Origin: JADFOB01 sp964651325
Lineage (GTDB): Bacteria > Planctomycetota > Phycisphaerae > UBA1845
DNA: 6,250 nucleotides
NCBI GenBank assembly: GCA_964651325.1
Contig: CAZYXP010000207.1
Coordinates: 1-6,250, forward strand
Direction of reading: 5' to 3'
Shown: in pieces, positions 4,943 through 6,250 of the stretch
Numbering within the stretch: position 1 is the stretch's first letter
Layout: each line of letters begins with the position of its first letter
Notes under the pieces: generated by a model
What the model saw: the letters and a program-made list of their open reading frames with translations, nothing else
What the model was told of the DNA's origin: nothing
Database searches by the model: none
Program-made: the position numbers and the translations under genes

Positions 4943-6070
4943 CTATCGCAAACGGGCCTTGATGACCGAATCGGCTGCGCTCTTACTCAATCGGCTGAGC
5001 ACGCGACAGCCTCGCTCGGTCACCAGCACATCATCTTCAATACGAACGCCGCCGATGCCGGGCAGATACACGCCCGGCTCTATCGTCACCACGCATCCGG
5101 GCTCCAATCCCGAGCCCGACTGCCAAGACACACGGGGCGACTCATGCACATCGAGCCCCAAGCCGTGACCCAGCGCGTGACTAAACTCCTTGGCGTACCC
5201 TGCCGCACGGATGGACAATCGCGCCGCAGCGTCCACGTCACACAACCGAGCCCCTCCGCCAACCGCGGCGATCGCCTTGAGCTGCGCCTTCAGCACAACG
5301 TTATAGACCTCGCCAATCCTCGGGGGGATGCTACCGACGAACACCATACGGGTCAAATCGCTGCAATACCCCTCAACGCAAGCGCCCCAGTCGAACAGAA
5401 TAGCGCTGCCCTTCTTCACTTTCCGCCGTCCGGGATGGGCGTGAGGCAAGGCAGCATTGGGCCCCTCCGCCACAATGGTCGGAAAGGCCGGATTCGTCGA
5501 GCCCCGACTCTTCATCTCGTATTCCAAGCGGGCGGCCAGCGTTAGCTCCGTATCGCCAATCCGGATCGTCTCGCGCATAGCCAGGAAAGATTCCTGAGCC
5601 ACGCGGATCGCCTTGCGCATGGATTTCAGTTCGTCGGGATCCTTGAGCCGGCGTAGCCCCGGAAGGATCGGCTGCAAATCTTCGAATTTCGCACCACTAC
5701 GCTTCCGCTTGAGCGTCCCCATCGAGGCCACCGAAATATGATTCGCCTGAATCCCCACGGGCGACGGGCCCAAATTCTTGATCACGGCCGCGATTTCGTC
5801 GTCGAGCGTGCCCTTGCGCATCCAACGCGTAACCCACGGACACTCGCGATTGATCGCCTCGTCGAACCGCCCATCGCTGATCAGATGGACCTGCCGCTGT
5901 AGGACCAAGAGGGCTGAATCCTCGCCGGTAAACCCAGTCAGATAGTGGTAGTCGGTTGGGTTCGTAATGAGGGCGGCCGAGAGCTTCTGCAGCTTGAGTC
6001 CCTTGCGGAACCGGGCGATTCGGCCGCTCCGCACCGCGGGCACCGTTTTGGGTTTCTTCTTTGCGATCAT
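4943..6070 (-). CDS. M24-family metallopeptidase, Xaa-Pro aminopeptidase/dipeptidase type, 375 aa
   Basis: Probably a cytoplasmic enzyme that cleaves N-terminal residues or dipeptides at Xaa-Pro bonds. The N-terminal creatinase-like domain (about 17-140) includes ALITNPTDYHYLTGFTGEDS. The pita-bread catalytic domain follows with all five metal ligands in place: D227 (FDWG), D238 (CSDLTR), H302 (GHGLGLDVHE), E331 (IEPGVY) and E345 (RIEDD). H210 and H309 are the usual substrate-side histidines. Length is as expected for the PepP/PepQ/YqhT group. The N-terminus is very basic (MIAKKKPK) and there is no signal peptide. The ATG at 6068-6070 has no SD. In many bacteria, for example B. subtilis yqhT-efp-accB-accC, an M24 peptidase stands just before accBC; here efp is absent from that position. 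The exact substrate, PepP- or PepQ-like, cannot be told from sequence. Confidence 0.92.
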   Translation of the reverse strand: MIAKKKPKTVPAVRSGRIARFRKGLKLQKLSAALITNPTDYHYLTGFTGEDSALLVLQRQVHLISDGRFDEAINRECPWVTRWMRKGTLDDEIAAVIKNLGPSPVGIQANHISVASMGTLKRKRSGAKFEDLQPILPGLRRLKDPDELKSMRKAIRVAQESFLAMRETIRIGDTELTLAARLEYEMKSRGSTNPAFPTIVAEGPNAALPHAHPGRRKVKKGSAILFDWGACVEGYCSDLTRMVFVGSIPPRIGEVYNVVLKAQLKAIAAVGGGARLCDVDAAARLSIRAAGYAKEFSHALGHGLGLDVHESPRVSWQSGSGLEPGCVVTIEPGVYLPGIGGVRIEDDVLVTERGCRVLSRLSKSAADSVIKARLR

Positions 6071-6250
6071 GTGGGCATCTTGGTACGGCGGCGGGGTTCT
6101 GTCAAAACGACCGAGCGATGGGATTTGCCGAGGGGCTTGAAGCCGTCACACGCCAGAGATCAGCCGTAGGCGAAGTTCTGCGTGCTTCGATACTGGGAAC
6201 AAAACGCCGGAGGTTGTCGCGGGGCCGCTTCCTGACGGGCGCGGTTCGGA
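6071..6250. other. Upstream region at the right edge, no supported gene
   Basis: Apart from the candidate promoter I see no supported feature. Short open frames run off the right edge on both strands (for example a plus-strand ATG at 6118 open to the end, and minus-strand frames entering from 6250), but each has fewer than about 50 codons in the window and no recognisable motif. The end of a neighbouring gene may be here. Confidence 0.4.
6077..6105 (-). promoter_or_regulatory. Candidate promoter of the M24 peptidase-accB-accC operon
   Basis: The minus strand has a perfect TTGACA (6100-6105) and, after 17 bp, CAAGAT (6077-6082), a 3-of-6 match to TATAAT that keeps the important A and final T. 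Transcription would start close to 6070, at the ATG itself, which would make the message leaderless. That would explain why no SD is present. Confidence 0.4.

Noticed and set aside
3616..5545. Long plus-strand ORFs (266 and 436 codons) opposite accC, accB and the M24 peptidase
   Set aside because: They cross several real genes and their intergenic gaps on the other strand and show no protein motif; shadows of GC-rich codon use.
6118..6250. Partial gene entering from the right edge
   Set aside because: Several frames on both strands stay open for 30-45 codons, none with an SD, motif or clear preference, so no call is justified.

Overview
The window looks like a chromosomal segment of a fairly GC-rich bacterium. 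The style of the AccB, AccC and TrpB proteins, the mixed use of Shine-Dalgarno (SD) and SD-less starts, and the scattered small operons suggest a planctomycete (Planctomycetota). That is an impression from protein character, not a database result. All recognisable long genes are housekeeping genes.

Layout. On the minus strand at the left, a small protein of unknown function with a possible Sm-like beta fold (1020-1289) is followed after 24 bp by galE, UDP-glucose 4-epimerase (3-995). Then comes a 429-bp divergent intergenic region, followed by trpB on the plus strand (1719-2978). On the right, a minus-strand operon runs from about 6070 down to 2965: an M24-family Xaa-Pro-type peptidase, accB (biotin carboxyl carrier protein) and accC (biotin carboxylase). 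trpB and accC are convergent and their last 14 bp overlap.

The most interesting part is the trpB leader. A near-consensus promoter (TCGACA, 18 bp, TATAAT; 1510-1539) predicts a leader of about 170 nt. It contains a 21-codon ORF (1586-1651) with three Trp codons in the cluster W-K-W-W. Downstream is a terminator-like hairpin (1670-1704, followed by TTTT) just before trpB. This is the architecture of a classical ribosome-mediated trp attenuator, at nearly the same scale as the E. coli trp leader, but controlling a trpB that has no trpA beside it in the window. A second short ORF (1635-1712) has the best SD in the leader, overlaps the end of the Trp-rich ORF, is translated straight through the terminator hairpin, and stops 6 nt before trpB in the same frame. 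This suggests an extra layer of translational control.

How the genes fit together. AccB and AccC are the carrier and carboxylase halves of acetyl-CoA carboxylase, the first step of fatty-acid synthesis. The M24 peptidase upstream is a conserved neighbour of accBC in other bacteria. GalE supplies UDP-galactose or related sugars for cell-surface polymers. TrpB makes tryptophan from indole and serine. I found no RNA genes, insertion sequences or CRISPR arrays.
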